Positions 45,327-54,155 of a DNA stretch of 64,000 bases are shown in pieces. Each line of letters opens with the position of its first letter. Positions within the stretch are counted from its first letter, which is position 1. The DNA comes from Nocardia abscessus NBRC 100374. GTDB lineage: Bacteria > Actinomycetota > Actinomycetes > Mycobacteriales > Mycobacteriaceae. The notes under the pieces are model-generated. The model had not been told where the DNA came from, ran no database searches, and saw only the letters and a list, made by a program, of their open reading frames with translations. The stretch covers positions 1 through 64,000 of the forward strand of contig NZ_BAFP01000150.1 in NCBI RefSeq assembly GCF_000308455.1, read 5' to 3'. The position numbers were made by a program, and so were the translations under genes.

Positions 45327-46001
45327 ATGTTCAGCAAACTCGCCAAGGTGGCCAACGCCGCCTTCGCCGTCGCCCTGGGCGCGGCGCTGCTCGGCACGGG
45401 CGCTGGGGCCGCTAACGCCCAAACGGGCCCGCCGGTGTTGGGCGGTGGATCCGGCATCATCATCGACAACCAGTTCGAGTGCACGGTCACGACTGTCGGC
45501 CACGACAACGCGGGACGTCTGGTCGGACTGACCGCCGGGCACTGCGGCGATCCGGGCGCACAGGTCTACGCCGAGGCCGATCGGGGCGCGGGTGTGATCG
45601 GCCGGTTCGCCTACTCCAACCATGACCTCGACTACGCCGTCATCCAGTTCGATCCGGGCAAGATCACTCCGGTGAACCGGGTCGGCAACGTCACCATCAC
45701 GGGAATCGGCGGACCGGCCACCTTCCCGCAGATCGTGTGCAAGGAAGGGCGCACCACCGGCAATACCTGCGGTATCGCCTGGGGCGACGTATTCCGGACG
45801 AACGTCGAGACCTGGAGCCAGATGTGCGTGGTGGAAGGCGACTCCGGTGCGCCGGTCGTCGTCGGCAGCACGCTGGTGGGCATGGTGAACGCCTACCTGG
45901 CCATCGCTTGCTTCGGTCCTGAGGTCGGTACCAACTTGAGCGCGGTCATGGCCGACGTCAACGCACGCGGCGGCGTCGGCGCGGGTTACGTCCCGATCTG
46001 A
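45327..46001 (+). CDS. Secreted chymotrypsin-like serine protease
   Basis: This 224-residue S1-family (streptogrisin-like) protease has an N-terminal signal peptide (ANAAFAVALGAALLGTGAGAANA). The triad is His72 in LTAGHCG, Asp102 (or 100) in NHDLDYAV, and Ser173 in GDSGAPV. Cysteines near the His, in CKEGRTTGNTC and in the C-terminal half would form disulfides. No obvious propeptide separates the signal from the mature domain. ATG 45327 has GGAGGG just upstream; an ATG at 45282 is less likely. A perfect hairpin terminator follows. Confidence 0.88.
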   Translation: MFSKLAKVANAAFAVALGAALLGTGAGAANAQTGPPVLGGGSGIIIDNQFECTVTTVGHDNAGRLVGLTAGHCGDPGAQVYAEADRGAGVIGRFAYSNHDLDYAVIQFDPGKITPVNRVGNVTITGIGGPATFPQIVCKEGRTTGNTCGIAWGDVFRTNVETWSQMCVVEGDSGAPVVVGSTLVGMVNAYLAIACFGPEVGTNLSAVMADVNARGGVGAGYVPI

Positions 46002-46018
46002 TCGGACACCACCCGATG

Positions 46019-46054
46019 AGCGGCCCGAACGGACAGCGATCCGTTCGGGCCGCT
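46019..46054. terminator. Bidirectional hairpin terminator
   Basis: A perfect 15-bp stem AGCGGCCCGAACGGA / TCCGTTCGGGCCGCT with loop CAGCGA is followed by CATTTTT on the plus strand. Its right edge touches the stop codon of the convergent MFS gene. Confidence 0.9.
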
Positions 46055-47505
46055 CATTTTTCGGTCGATGCCGGTGCGAGCGCCGGACCCGCGACCGCGC
46101 ACTGCGGCATGCAATCCACATTGTCCAAGGTGGCCGGGCGCCGCTCGGGACGCAGCAGCACGGCGGCGAGCATCGCGCCGAGCACCAGCAGTCCGACACA
46201 CAGCCACATCGCGGTAGCGAAGCCGTCGTCGAAGGCGGCCGGATCGCCCAGCGCGCCCGAGATGCCCGCCAGGCCGGGCAGCGCCGCCACCGCGAGCAGT
46301 TGCGCGGTGCGCGCCACTGCGTTGTTCACGCCCGAGGCGATGCCCGCCTCGCTCGCGGGCACCGCACCGAGCACCGCGCCGGTGAGGGGAGCCACCAGCA
46401 CCGCGAGCCCCAGTCCGAAGACGAGGACACCGGGCAGCACATCGGTGAGGTAGGTGGTCTCGGGCCCGATGCGCAGCAGCAGCACCAAGCCCGCCGCCGC
46501 CAGCAGCGGGCCCGCGGTCATCGGGATGCGCGGCCCGTGCGCCTGCGCCCAGCGCCCGGCGGGAGCCGAGAGCAGCAGCATGATCAACGTGATCGGCACG
46601 GTCGCGACGCCGGACATCAGCGGCGAGTATCCCGCCACCAATTGCAGTTCCAGCACCAGCAGGAAGAACACGCCACCGAGTGCGGCGTAGACCGCGAACG
46701 TCACGAGATTCGCCGCGGTGAACACCCGCGAGCCGAACAGCGCGGGCGGCACCAACGGGTGGTCGCTGCGCAGCTCGATCAGGACGAACGCCCCCAGCAA
46801 GGCGACACCGGCCACGATGAGCAGGGGCATCGTGTCGATCAGTCCGAGGGTCAGCGCACCGAGTGCCAGCGCCACCACCAGCGCGCCGGGCACGTCGAGC
46901 CGGGTGGCCGCGTTCGGATCGCGGCTCTCGGGCACATGTCGCAGTGCGACCAGCACGACGACCACGGCCAACGGCACGTTGAGGAAGAAGATGGACCGCC
47001 ACCCCGCGAGATCGATCAGCCAGCCACCGAGGAACGGTCCGAACGCACCCGCCACACCGCCGAAGCCGGACCACAGGCCGATCGCCGCGCCCTGATCGCG
47101 CTGATCGATGGACGAGGAGATCAGGGCCAGGCTGCCCGGCATGAGCATGGCGCCCGCGACGCCCTGCAGGATCCGGGCCGCGACCAGCATCTCGATGGTC
47201 GTCGCGGCCCCGCACAGCACCGAAGCGATCGCGAAAGCGATGGTTCCGGACACGAAGACGCGGCGGCGCCCGAGCTTGTCGCCGAGCGAGCCGCCCAGCA
47301 GGATGAACGAAGCCAGGGTCAGCGTGTACCCGTTCAGGGTCCACTGCAGTCCGGCGACATCGGTCTCCAGCGATTCGCCGATTCGCGGCAGCGCGATGTT
47401 CACCACCGTCGCGTCCAGCGAGGCGACCGACGATCCGAGGATGGTGGCCAGCAGAATCCAACGACCGGTGCCGGACTGCAGCCGCGGTAACTCGGTGGTG
47501 CTCAC
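46054..47505 (-). CDS. MFS drug-efflux transporter, DHA2 (14-helix) type
   Basis: This 483-residue proton-driven exporter is of the EmrB/QacA class with about 14 hydrophobic helices. Motif A appears as GSLGDKLGRRRVF, the early LDATVVNIALPRIGESL is the typical DHA2 start, and GPFLGGWLIDLAGWRSIFFLN is motif C-like. The C-terminus is an Arg-rich tail. GTG 47505 is chosen over TTG 47508. No regulator is adjacent. The substrate is unknown. Confidence 0.9.
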   Translation of the reverse strand: MSTTELPRLQSGTGRWILLATILGSSVASLDATVVNIALPRIGESLETDVAGLQWTLNGYTLTLASFILLGGSLGDKLGRRRVFVSGTIAFAIASVLCGAATTIEMLVAARILQGVAGAMLMPGSLALISSSIDQRDQGAAIGLWSGFGGVAGAFGPFLGGWLIDLAGWRSIFFLNVPLAVVVVLVALRHVPESRDPNAATRLDVPGALVVALALGALTLGLIDTMPLLIVAGVALLGAFVLIELRSDHPLVPPALFGSRVFTAANLVTFAVYAALGGVFFLLVLELQLVAGYSPLMSGVATVPITLIMLLLSAPAGRWAQAHGPRIPMTAGPLLAAAGLVLLLRIGPETTYLTDVLPGVLVFGLGLAVLVAPLTGAVLGAVPASEAGIASGVNNAVARTAQLLAVAALPGLAGISGALGDPAAFDDGFATAMWLCVGLLVLGAMLAAVLLRPERRPATLDNVDCMPQCAVAGPALAPASTEK

Positions 47506-47550
47506 CAACCCAACCTAGCGGTCCGCGTGCGGCAGGCGGAGACAAAACAA

Positions 47551-47576
47551 GGGCCGCGCCCCGTGGGGCACGGCCC
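47551..47576 (-). terminator. Rho-independent-like terminator after the lipoprotein gene
   Basis: The arms GGGCCGCGCCCC and GGGGCACGGCCC pair with one G-U wobble. On the minus strand the hairpin is followed by TTGTTTTG. It lies 21 bases after the lipoprotein stop. Confidence 0.75.
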
Positions 47577-47597
47577 GTACCGCGATCGGAGGTCCGG

Positions 47598-48221
47598 TCA
47601 GAGTTCCTGAACGCAGACGACGAAACGGCGCTTGTCGTAGACGTATCCGGTGCCGCTGCCGCAGACACTCACGTCATCGGCGCCCTCGACGCGTTTCACC
47701 ACCTTCACGCCTTTCGCGGGCGAGGTGCCGGTGCAGTCGATGCGCTTGGGATCGTCGCCGCCGACGTCCATGCAGCCGCCGATCACCCAGTCGATGTCCA
47801 GGCACAGCGCACCCTGTTCGATGCCGTTGATGGTCTCGGCGTAGTAGTTGTCGGCGTCGCTGCTGCACTGCGAGCTCTTCGACTTCTTGTCGATCACCTT
47901 GTAGTTCGACTCGCGGCTACCGCACGACGCTTTCTCGATGGTGGCGTTGGTGGTGGTGCCGCCGAGTTTCACGCAGTCGTTGATCGCCGCGTCGAAGTCG
48001 GTGTCGCCGCTCGGCTTGCTCGTGGTCGGCTTGCCGGTGCTCGGCGTCGGCTTGCCCGAGGACGGTTTCGGCGTGCTGGTCACGACCGCGTCGATCGTCC
48101 CGGTGTCCACCGCGGGCTGAGCGGTGCCGCTGATTGTGGAACTGCACGCGACCAGCGACAGTCCCGCCGCTATGGCGAGCCCGGCAAGGGCGAGACGACC
48201 CCAGGTCAGTTGACGAGACAC
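47598..48221 (-). CDS. LppU-like lipoprotein
   Basis: This 207-residue lipoprotein has a signal ending GLSLVAC, a canonical lipobox with lipidated Cys26. A Ser/Thr/Pro/Lys-rich linker (residues about 45-72) precedes a cysteine-rich C-terminal domain with at least seven cysteines, including DWVIGGCMDVGG and the terminal RRFVVCVQEL. The C-terminal pattern resembles mycobacterial LppU. It is likely anchored in the outer leaflet of the plasma membrane. Function unknown. Confidence 0.8.
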   Translation of the reverse strand: MSRQLTWGRLALAGLAIAAGLSLVACSSTISGTAQPAVDTGTIDAVVTSTPKPSSGKPTPSTGKPTTSKPSGDTDFDAAINDCVKLGGTTTNATIEKASCGSRESNYKVIDKKSKSSQCSSDADNYYAETINGIEQGALCLDIDWVIGGCMDVGGDDPKRIDCTGTSPAKGVKVVKRVEGADDVSVCGSGTGYVYDKRRFVVCVQEL

Positions 48222-48408
48222 GTACAGTCCTCCCGAGCTGTAACGCCGGCGAACTCACGCCCCCGTAATCCGAAGTTGCCATGGCTGTGCTTGAAATACC
48301 ACGCCATGAATACACCATCGACCGAGCGCACGTCGAGCCGAAGCCGGAAACGACCTGCCGCCAACCGGTCTGGGTATGGTGGGATTTCTGGTTCGAGAGG
48401 AGTTCCCG

Positions 48409-48918
48409 GTGAAGCTGATCAGCGCAATCGTCTGCTCGACCGCCGCGATCGGAGGCTCCCTCGTCTACCCGGGAGTGGCCGCGGCCGCCGACGTGCACTG
48501 TCGCTCGGAACACGGGACCGACGTCACCGTCATCGATGGGGAGACGGCCTGCCGCGCGGCGACCGACAGCTACGGCCGAGCCGGGGCCACCGGCATCGAT
48601 GGGGTGGGCTATGCCAACGCGACGCTCGGCGCGACGGCCATCGGCATCGGCGCGGCGGGCGGCGTCGGCGCGAGCGAGGGCGCGGGCGGGATGCCCGTGG
48701 CGGTCGGCTTCGGTCCCGACGCCGTGGCGCTGACCTCGATCACCGACGATCCGGAGGCGCGGACGTTCGCGATCTCGATCGCGCTCGAAGGGTCGCGAGC
48801 GGGCGTGGAGACCGCCGAACAGGCGGTCGTCTGCCTGGGCGTCGCGGCCTTCGCGTGGAACGCGACCACCGGCGACGCGTGCCTCGCCACGCCTTTCGGG
48901 CTCTGGCAGACCCACTGA
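48409..48918 (+). CDS. Secreted protein of unknown function
   Basis: This 169-residue exported protein has a signal peptide (LISAIVCSTAAIGGSLVYPGVAAAA in outline) and a Gly/Ala-rich mature part with CRSEHGTDVTVIDGETAC and a late C...C pair, consistent with two disulfides. The glycine-rich middle (NATLGATAIGIGAAGGVG) is unusual. It may belong to a small Nocardia family; I cannot name it. GTG 48409 is fixed by GAGGAG 7 bases upstream. Confidence 0.75.
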   Translation: MKLISAIVCSTAAIGGSLVYPGVAAAADVHCRSEHGTDVTVIDGETACRAATDSYGRAGATGIDGVGYANATLGATAIGIGAAGGVGASEGAGGMPVAVGFGPDAVALTSITDDPEARTFAISIALEGSRAGVETAEQAVVCLGVAAFAWNATTGDACLATPFGLWQTH

Positions 48919-48970
48919 ACGGGTTACCCTGGTTGACCAGCCCGACTAACGGCGGTCAGGAGGTGACCCC

Positions 48971-50269
48971 ATGGTTTCGGCAATGGCGGCGGACGACTTC
49001 GAGCCCGCCGATTCGGCGCGCGGGCAACTGGCGGCACCGCGCGAGATGCTGGTCGACCCGCGTTTCATCCGGCTCGCCGATCAGTTCTTCGGGATCTTCG
49101 CCCAGCCCACGCGCGGTGGCGGCGCACTGTCGGTCTATCTCGACGGCAGACCGGTGGTCGACATCTGGGCCGGTTGGGCGGACAAGGAGCGCCGCTGGAA
49201 CGGCGATACCGTCGCACTCACCTTCTCCACCGGCAAGGGCGTGGCTTCGACCGTCGTGCACCGACTGGCCGAACGAGGGCTGATCGGCTACGACACGCCG
49301 GTCGCCGAGTACTGGCCGGAGTTCGCCGCGCACGGCAAAGACGACATCACCGTGCGCGATGTGCTCTCGCATCGCGCCGGATTGCACCGGGTGCGTGGCC
49401 TCGTTCCCGGCCGGGAAGGCATCCTGCACTACGACGCGGTGGTGCGGGCGCTGGCCGACAGCCCGCCGGACCCGCGCCGCATCCGCACCTCCGGCTACCA
49501 CGCGATCACCTTCGGCTGGCTGGTCGCCGAGATCGTGCAGCGGGCCACCGGCACATCGTTCACCGAGGTCTTGCGCACCGAGATCGCCGAGCCGCTCGGC
49601 TTGGACGAGTACTGGTTCCGCGTGCCGGAATCCGAACGGCATCGGATCGCCAAGATCTTCCGTCCGCTCGGTCCACCGGGAATCCGCTGGAACACCGCTT
49701 CCTCGGTGTTGTCCTGGGTTCGACCCGTGCGCGGGCTCGCCGAGGCGGGCATGCCGGAAAGCTTCGACGAACTGGTCCGCGACCCCCGGGTGCACGACTC
49801 GGTGATGCCCGGTTGGAATGGGGTGTTCACGGCACGCGCACTGGCGCGGATGTACGGCGCGCTGGCCAACGACGGGGTGGTCTACGCCGGCCGATCGGAA
49901 CGGGGCGCGTCCGATGCCGGTGCGGGCGGATCGGAGCGCGTCGTGCGGTTCCTCCAGCCGGAGACGATCGCGACGATCAGCCACGTGCAGCCCGCCCACA
50001 GCCGCGACTACGTGCTCGGCGTGCCGATTCGCTTCACGCTCGGTTATCACCGGCCGGTGCTGATGTCCAAGCAGCAGCCGCGGAACGCGTTCGGTCATTA
50101 CGGCGTCGGCGGCTCCGGGGCGTACGCCGACCTGGACCTCGGCATGTCCATCGCGTTCGTGACCAACGGGCTCGGCAGCATGGTGACCGCGCTCGGCGAC
50201 GCCAGGCTGGCGCGGCTGGCCGCCACGGCGCAGACCACGGTGCGCAAGCACAAGCAGATCGCCCACTAG
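48971..50269 (+). CDS. Serine beta-lactamase-like hydrolase (class C esterase type)
   Basis: This 432-residue protein is of the beta-lactamase/DD-peptidase superfamily. The nucleophile motif SxxK appears as FSTGKGVAS, the tyrosine motif as SGYHAITFGW, and the third element near HYGVGGSGAYAD. Mycobacterial relatives are lipases/esterases (LipL-, LipD-type) rather than antibiotic-resistance enzymes. No signal peptide is seen, so it is probably cytoplasmic. A strong AGGAGG lies before the ATG. Substrate unknown. Confidence 0.87.
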   Translation: MVSAMAADDFEPADSARGQLAAPREMLVDPRFIRLADQFFGIFAQPTRGGGALSVYLDGRPVVDIWAGWADKERRWNGDTVALTFSTGKGVASTVVHRLAERGLIGYDTPVAEYWPEFAAHGKDDITVRDVLSHRAGLHRVRGLVPGREGILHYDAVVRALADSPPDPRRIRTSGYHAITFGWLVAEIVQRATGTSFTEVLRTEIAEPLGLDEYWFRVPESERHRIAKIFRPLGPPGIRWNTASSVLSWVRPVRGLAEAGMPESFDELVRDPRVHDSVMPGWNGVFTARALARMYGALANDGVVYAGRSERGASDAGAGGSERVVRFLQPETIATISHVQPAHSRDYVLGVPIRFTLGYHRPVLMSKQQPRNAFGHYGVGGSGAYADLDLGMSIAFVTNGLGSMVTALGDARLARLAATAQTTVRKHKQIAH

Positions 50270-50676
50270 CGAGCCTTCCGGCGACGCAGGTGGAGAGCCG
50301 ATGCGTCCCTTCGCGATGCCGCACAACATCGCGACCGGTCCGCATCGCGCGATTCCTGACGCGTTGCCAGTGAGCTTTGTCACTAACAGGTTTGCGGCGA
50401 ACCAACTTTCACCTATCTGTCGATCATCATCCGACAGTCATTCGATGGCCTGACCGGGCCATTTCGCGGCATCGATACCTGCCGGAATCAATTGTGACCC
50501 ACAGCACAAAGTGGCCGAGTGACGCATAACTCTGAAACGCAGGTGGCTCGATCCCGTGCCGAAACGGTAGGAAGGGACGAACGGGTCGGGCCGTCAATAC
50601 CTGTGGGGCGCTCTTCTGGCTCCGCGCCGAAATGAAAGATCTCGCTACGTGCGCTCTCGCGCGCGCGAGAGATGGA
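50270..50676. other. Leader and intergenic region upstream of the L,D-transpeptidase gene
   Basis: About 400 bases contain no convincing gene. Part may be a long 5' leader, as the stretch from about 50500 has local inverted repeats and purine-rich segments. I do not recognise a known riboswitch in it. Confidence 0.4.
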
Positions 50677-51582
50677 ATGGACGAGAAACCTATGCAAGCC
50701 GCTTTGCACACCGCGTCGTTGCCTGCTCACCGCAAGGGAGCTCGGCTAGCCCGTCGGTTGCGCGAGGGCGTCCTGCTGTCCGCCGCGATCGCGGCGGCCG
50801 GTGTCATGCTCGTCGCGCCCGCGCAGGCCGAACCGATTCCGGGTATCGGCACCGGCTCGGCCACCGAGCCGGCGCCGCAGGCGAACTTCGCCCCGCCCTC
50901 GATCAACATCGCCGACGGCGAGGTCGTCGGCGTCGCGCAGCCGATCATCATCACCTTCAAGGAACCGGTGGCCGACCACGCCACCGCCGAGCAGGCCATC
51001 AAGATCACCTCTTCGAAGCCCGCTCCCGGCCACTTCTACTGGCGCGGCGACAAGCAGGTCCGCTGGCGGCCGGACGAATTCTGGCCGGACAACACCGACG
51101 TGCAGGTGCAAGCGGGCGGCACAACCAGCTCGTTCCGCATCGGCGACGCGTTCGTCTCCACCGCCGACGACGAGACCCACACCATCACCGTCACTCGCAA
51201 CGGCGAGGTGGTGAAGGAGATGCCCACCTCGATGGGCAAGCCCAAGCACGAGACGCCGAACGGCACCTACATCGTCGGCGAGCAGCAGCGCAAGATGATC
51301 ATGGACTCGTCCACCTACGGCGTGCCGATCACCGACCCCGAGGGCTACAAGCTCGAGGTCGAGTACGCCACCCGCATCTCCAACAGCGGCATCTTCGTGC
51401 ACGCCGCTCCGTGGTCGGTCGCCCAGCAGGGCGTCTCCAACGCCAGCCACGGCTGCCTGAACGTCAGCACCGAAGACGCCCAGTGGTTCTTCGAGAACGT
51501 GCGCCGCGGCGACCCGGTGATCGTGCAGAACACGCAGGGCGGCACGCTCAGCGCCAGCGACGGCCTGGGCGACTGGAACTGA
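50677..51582 (+). CDS. L,D-transpeptidase
   Basis: This protein of about 301 residues makes 3-3 cross-links in peptidoglycan. It has an N-terminal signal or anchor (LLSAAIAAAGVMLVAPAQA), an immunoglobulin-like domain (about 75-155) and a YkuD catalytic domain with MGKPKHETPNGTYIV, IFVHAAPW and the cysteine motif SHGCLNVS. The layout is that of mycobacterial LdtA/LdtB-type enzymes, which resist most penicillins but not carbapenems. Starts at 50677 and 50692 are both possible. Confidence 0.9.
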   Translation: MDEKPMQAALHTASLPAHRKGARLARRLREGVLLSAAIAAAGVMLVAPAQAEPIPGIGTGSATEPAPQANFAPPSINIADGEVVGVAQPIIITFKEPVADHATAEQAIKITSSKPAPGHFYWRGDKQVRWRPDEFWPDNTDVQVQAGGTTSSFRIGDAFVSTADDETHTITVTRNGEVVKEMPTSMGKPKHETPNGTYIVGEQQRKMIMDSSTYGVPITDPEGYKLEVEYATRISNSGIFVHAAPWSVAQQGVSNASHGCLNVSTEDAQWFFENVRRGDPVIVQNTQGGTLSASDGLGDWN

Positions 51583-51690
51583 CTGAGCCGCCTCTGTCTC
51601 CTCAGTGCCCCCTCTAGGCGCTGACGAGCAAGACTCCGGTGCTCCGGTCTTACTGTGACCGGAGACCGGCTGCGCTGAGCGCCGTTGGGA

Positions 51691-53709
51691 CTACCAGATC
51701 TTCACGCGCTCAGCGGGTTCCAGGTACAGCGCGTCGCCGGGCTTGACGTCGAACGCCTCGTGGAAGCTGTCGATATTGCGCACCACCGCATTGCAGCGGA
51801 ACTCCGGCGGCGAATGCGGGTCGGTGGCGAGCCGGCGGATCGCCTCCTCCATGCGGGCTTTCGTGCGCCAGACCTGAGCCCAGCCGTAGAACACCCGTTG
51901 CAGGCCGGTGAGCCCGTCGATCACCGGAGCGGCGGCGCCGTCCAGCGAGATCTTGTACGCCTCCAGCGCGATGGAGAGACCGCCGAGGTCACCGATGTTC
52001 TCGCCGATGGTGAACTGGCCGTTCACGGTGTGCTCGTCGGGCAGTTCCTTGGGTGAGAGCACGTCGTACTGTTCGATCAGTGCGGTAGTCCGCTTACCGA
52101 ATTCGGCGCGGTCCTCGTCGGTCCACCAGTCCACCATGTTGCCGTCGCCGTCGTACTTCGCGCCCTGGTCGTCGAAGCCGTGTCCGATCTCGTGGCCGAT
52201 CACCGCGCCGATGCCGCCGTAGTTGGCCGCGTCGTCGGCGTTCATGTCGAAGAACGGCGGACGGAGGATCGCGGCCGGGAAGACGATCTCGTTCATGCCC
52301 GGGTTGTAGTAGGCGTTCACCGTCTGCGGGGTCATGAACCACTCGTCCCGGTCGACCGGACCGCCGAGCTTGTTCAGGTCCCGATCGTGCTCGGCCGCGT
52401 AACCCCTGCGGTAGTTGCCGACCAGGTCTGCCGGGTCGATCACCACACCGGAATAGTCCCGCCACTTGTCGGGGTATCCGATCTTCGGGGTGAACTTCTC
52501 CAGCTTGGCCAGCGCGGCGAGCCTGGTGCCCTGGCCCATCCACTCCAGCTCGGCGATATTGCGGCGGTATGCCTCCTGCAGGTTGGCCACCAGCTCGACC
52601 ATCCGGTCCTTGGCCTCAGGCGGGAAGTGCTCGGCCACATACAGTTTGCCGACCGCCTCGCCGAGCAGGTCCTGCACCAGCGTGACGCCGCGCTTCCAGC
52701 GTTCCCGGTTCTCCTCGGCGCCGGTGAGCGTGCGGCCGTAGAAGTCGAAGCTCTCCTCGACCACCGCTTCGGTCAGATACGGCGCACGCGAGCGCAGCAC
52801 CCGCCAAGCCGCCCAGGCCTGCCAATCCGCGAGCGGCTCCTCGGCCCACAGCCGCGCGAACGTGCGCAGATAGTCCGGCTGGCGGACCACCAGCTCGGCG
52901 AACAACTCGGGTCCGACCGGGTCGACGCCATCGGCCGACGCGGAAGTCCACGCGGCCCAATCGAACTCGGGATTCTCGGCGACCAAGGCATCGAACGTGA
53001 CCAGGTTGTACCTGAGTTCGGCGTCGCGGCGGCGTACCACGTCCCAGTGCCCGGCGGCCAGTTTCCGCTCCAGTGCGAAGACGCGGTCGCCGACGGTGTC
53101 GAGGTCGCCCGGCAACAGTGCGGCGACGTGGGAGTCGGCGGCGGCCAGGGCGAACATGCGGTTGATGTGCGCGATGTACTTCGCCCGGATCTCGGCGAAC
53201 TCGTCGGACCGGTAGTACGACTCGTCGGGCAGGCCGATGCCGGACTGGGTGGCGTGCACCAGGTAGCGGTTGGAGTCCTTGTCGTCGGTGTCGACGAAAA
53301 CGGCGACGGCTCCACCGACGCCGGTGCGCTGCAACCGGCCGAGCAGCGCGGCGAAAGCCTTCTTGTCGCCGACCTCGGCGATCGCGGCGAGCTCGGTGGC
53401 GATCGGCGCGAGCCCGGCCGCGGCCACCGCATCGGTGTCCATGAAGCTGGAGTACAGGTCGCCGATCTTGCGTGCGTCGCTGCCCGGCTCGGCGTCGGCG
53501 TCGGCGGCATTCCGGATGATCGCCTGCACGTCCAGCTCCGCCTGGTCGTACAGCGCGCGGAAGGCGCCGTCCACCGCCCGGTCGGCCGGAATCCGGTGCT
53601 CGGCCAGCCATTTGCCGTTGACGTGCGAGAACAGGTCGTCCTGCACCCGCACGTCCAGGTCGAGGTGGGACAGATCGATACCGGAAGGGCGGGTCGATTC
53701 GGAAGTCAC
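51691..53709 (-). CDS. M13-family zinc metallopeptidase (Zmp1-like)
   Basis: This 672-residue neprilysin-like enzyme has the zinc motif HEIGH starting at about residue 506 in IGHEIGHGFDDQG, the third ligand in GENIGDLGG, and the substrate-binding NAYYNP. The C-terminus ends in the family's VKIW. The length matches mycobacterial Zmp1 (663 residues). No signal peptide is evident; Zmp1 is also released without a classical one. GTG 53709 is the best start because the N-terminus aligns from SGIDLSHLD onward; the open frame far upstream is a shadow. Confidence 0.93.
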   Translation of the reverse strand: MTSESTRPSGIDLSHLDLDVRVQDDLFSHVNGKWLAEHRIPADRAVDGAFRALYDQAELDVQAIIRNAADADAEPGSDARKIGDLYSSFMDTDAVAAAGLAPIATELAAIAEVGDKKAFAALLGRLQRTGVGGAVAVFVDTDDKDSNRYLVHATQSGIGLPDESYYRSDEFAEIRAKYIAHINRMFALAAADSHVAALLPGDLDTVGDRVFALERKLAAGHWDVVRRRDAELRYNLVTFDALVAENPEFDWAAWTSASADGVDPVGPELFAELVVRQPDYLRTFARLWAEEPLADWQAWAAWRVLRSRAPYLTEAVVEESFDFYGRTLTGAEENRERWKRGVTLVQDLLGEAVGKLYVAEHFPPEAKDRMVELVANLQEAYRRNIAELEWMGQGTRLAALAKLEKFTPKIGYPDKWRDYSGVVIDPADLVGNYRRGYAAEHDRDLNKLGGPVDRDEWFMTPQTVNAYYNPGMNEIVFPAAILRPPFFDMNADDAANYGGIGAVIGHEIGHGFDDQGAKYDGDGNMVDWWTDEDRAEFGKRTTALIEQYDVLSPKELPDEHTVNGQFTIGENIGDLGGLSIALEAYKISLDGAAAPVIDGLTGLQRVFYGWAQVWRTKARMEEAIRRLATDPHSPPEFRCNAVVRNIDSFHEAFDVKPGDALYLEPAERVKIW

Positions 53710-53770
53710 GGTCTCCAGTATGCCGATGTGCCTGCCGGCCGGCCCCGGGCCAGGGCGCCGGGCAGGGACA

Positions 53771-54145
53771 TCAGACGGGTGACACGACGCGGTCGAATTC
53801 GCCGTCGTGCGCGCCGAGCACGAAGGCGTCCCACTCCTGCGGGGTGTAGGTGAGGGTGATCTCGCCGTGGCGCAGTGCGGTGTGACCGTCGGCGGTGGTG
53901 TGCGCGCGCAGTTCGCCATGCGATCGCCCACGGGTGCGCAGGGCGTCGAGGAACGCGGTCCATTCGGCTGCGGTGACGGTGATGACGGGCTCTTCGGCGG
54001 GGCGGTCGGCCGGGTTGCGGCGATACTTGCTGTCACGGATGAGCACCGCGTCACCCTCGAACCGGACCTCGACGCATTGGTTGCCATTGTTCGATCTGGT
54101 CGATGTGAACCAGCCGGTGCGTACCGGCCGTGCGGTGATGGCCAT
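53771..54145 (-). CDS. DUF397 protein with two tandem domains
   Basis: This 124-residue protein carries a DUF397 domain (GWFTSTRSNNGNQCVEVRF, VLIRDSKYR, then TVTAAEWTAFLDALR) and a second degenerate copy (TTADGHTALRHGEITLTYT, then PQEWDAFVLGAHDGEFD). The second half resembles the C-terminus of the single-domain DUF397 protein at 13.3 kb. It lies 10 bases after the XRE gene stop, on the same strand, as in WhiJ-type loci where a DUF397 partner follows the regulator. These proteins are thought to modulate the regulator. Confidence 0.88.
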   Translation of the reverse strand: MAITARPVRTGWFTSTRSNNGNQCVEVRFEGDAVLIRDSKYRRNPADRPAEEPVITVTAAEWTAFLDALRTRGRSHGELRAHTTADGHTALRHGEITLTYTPQEWDAFVLGAHDGEFDRVVSPV

Positions 54146-54155
54146 GGGCAGGATT

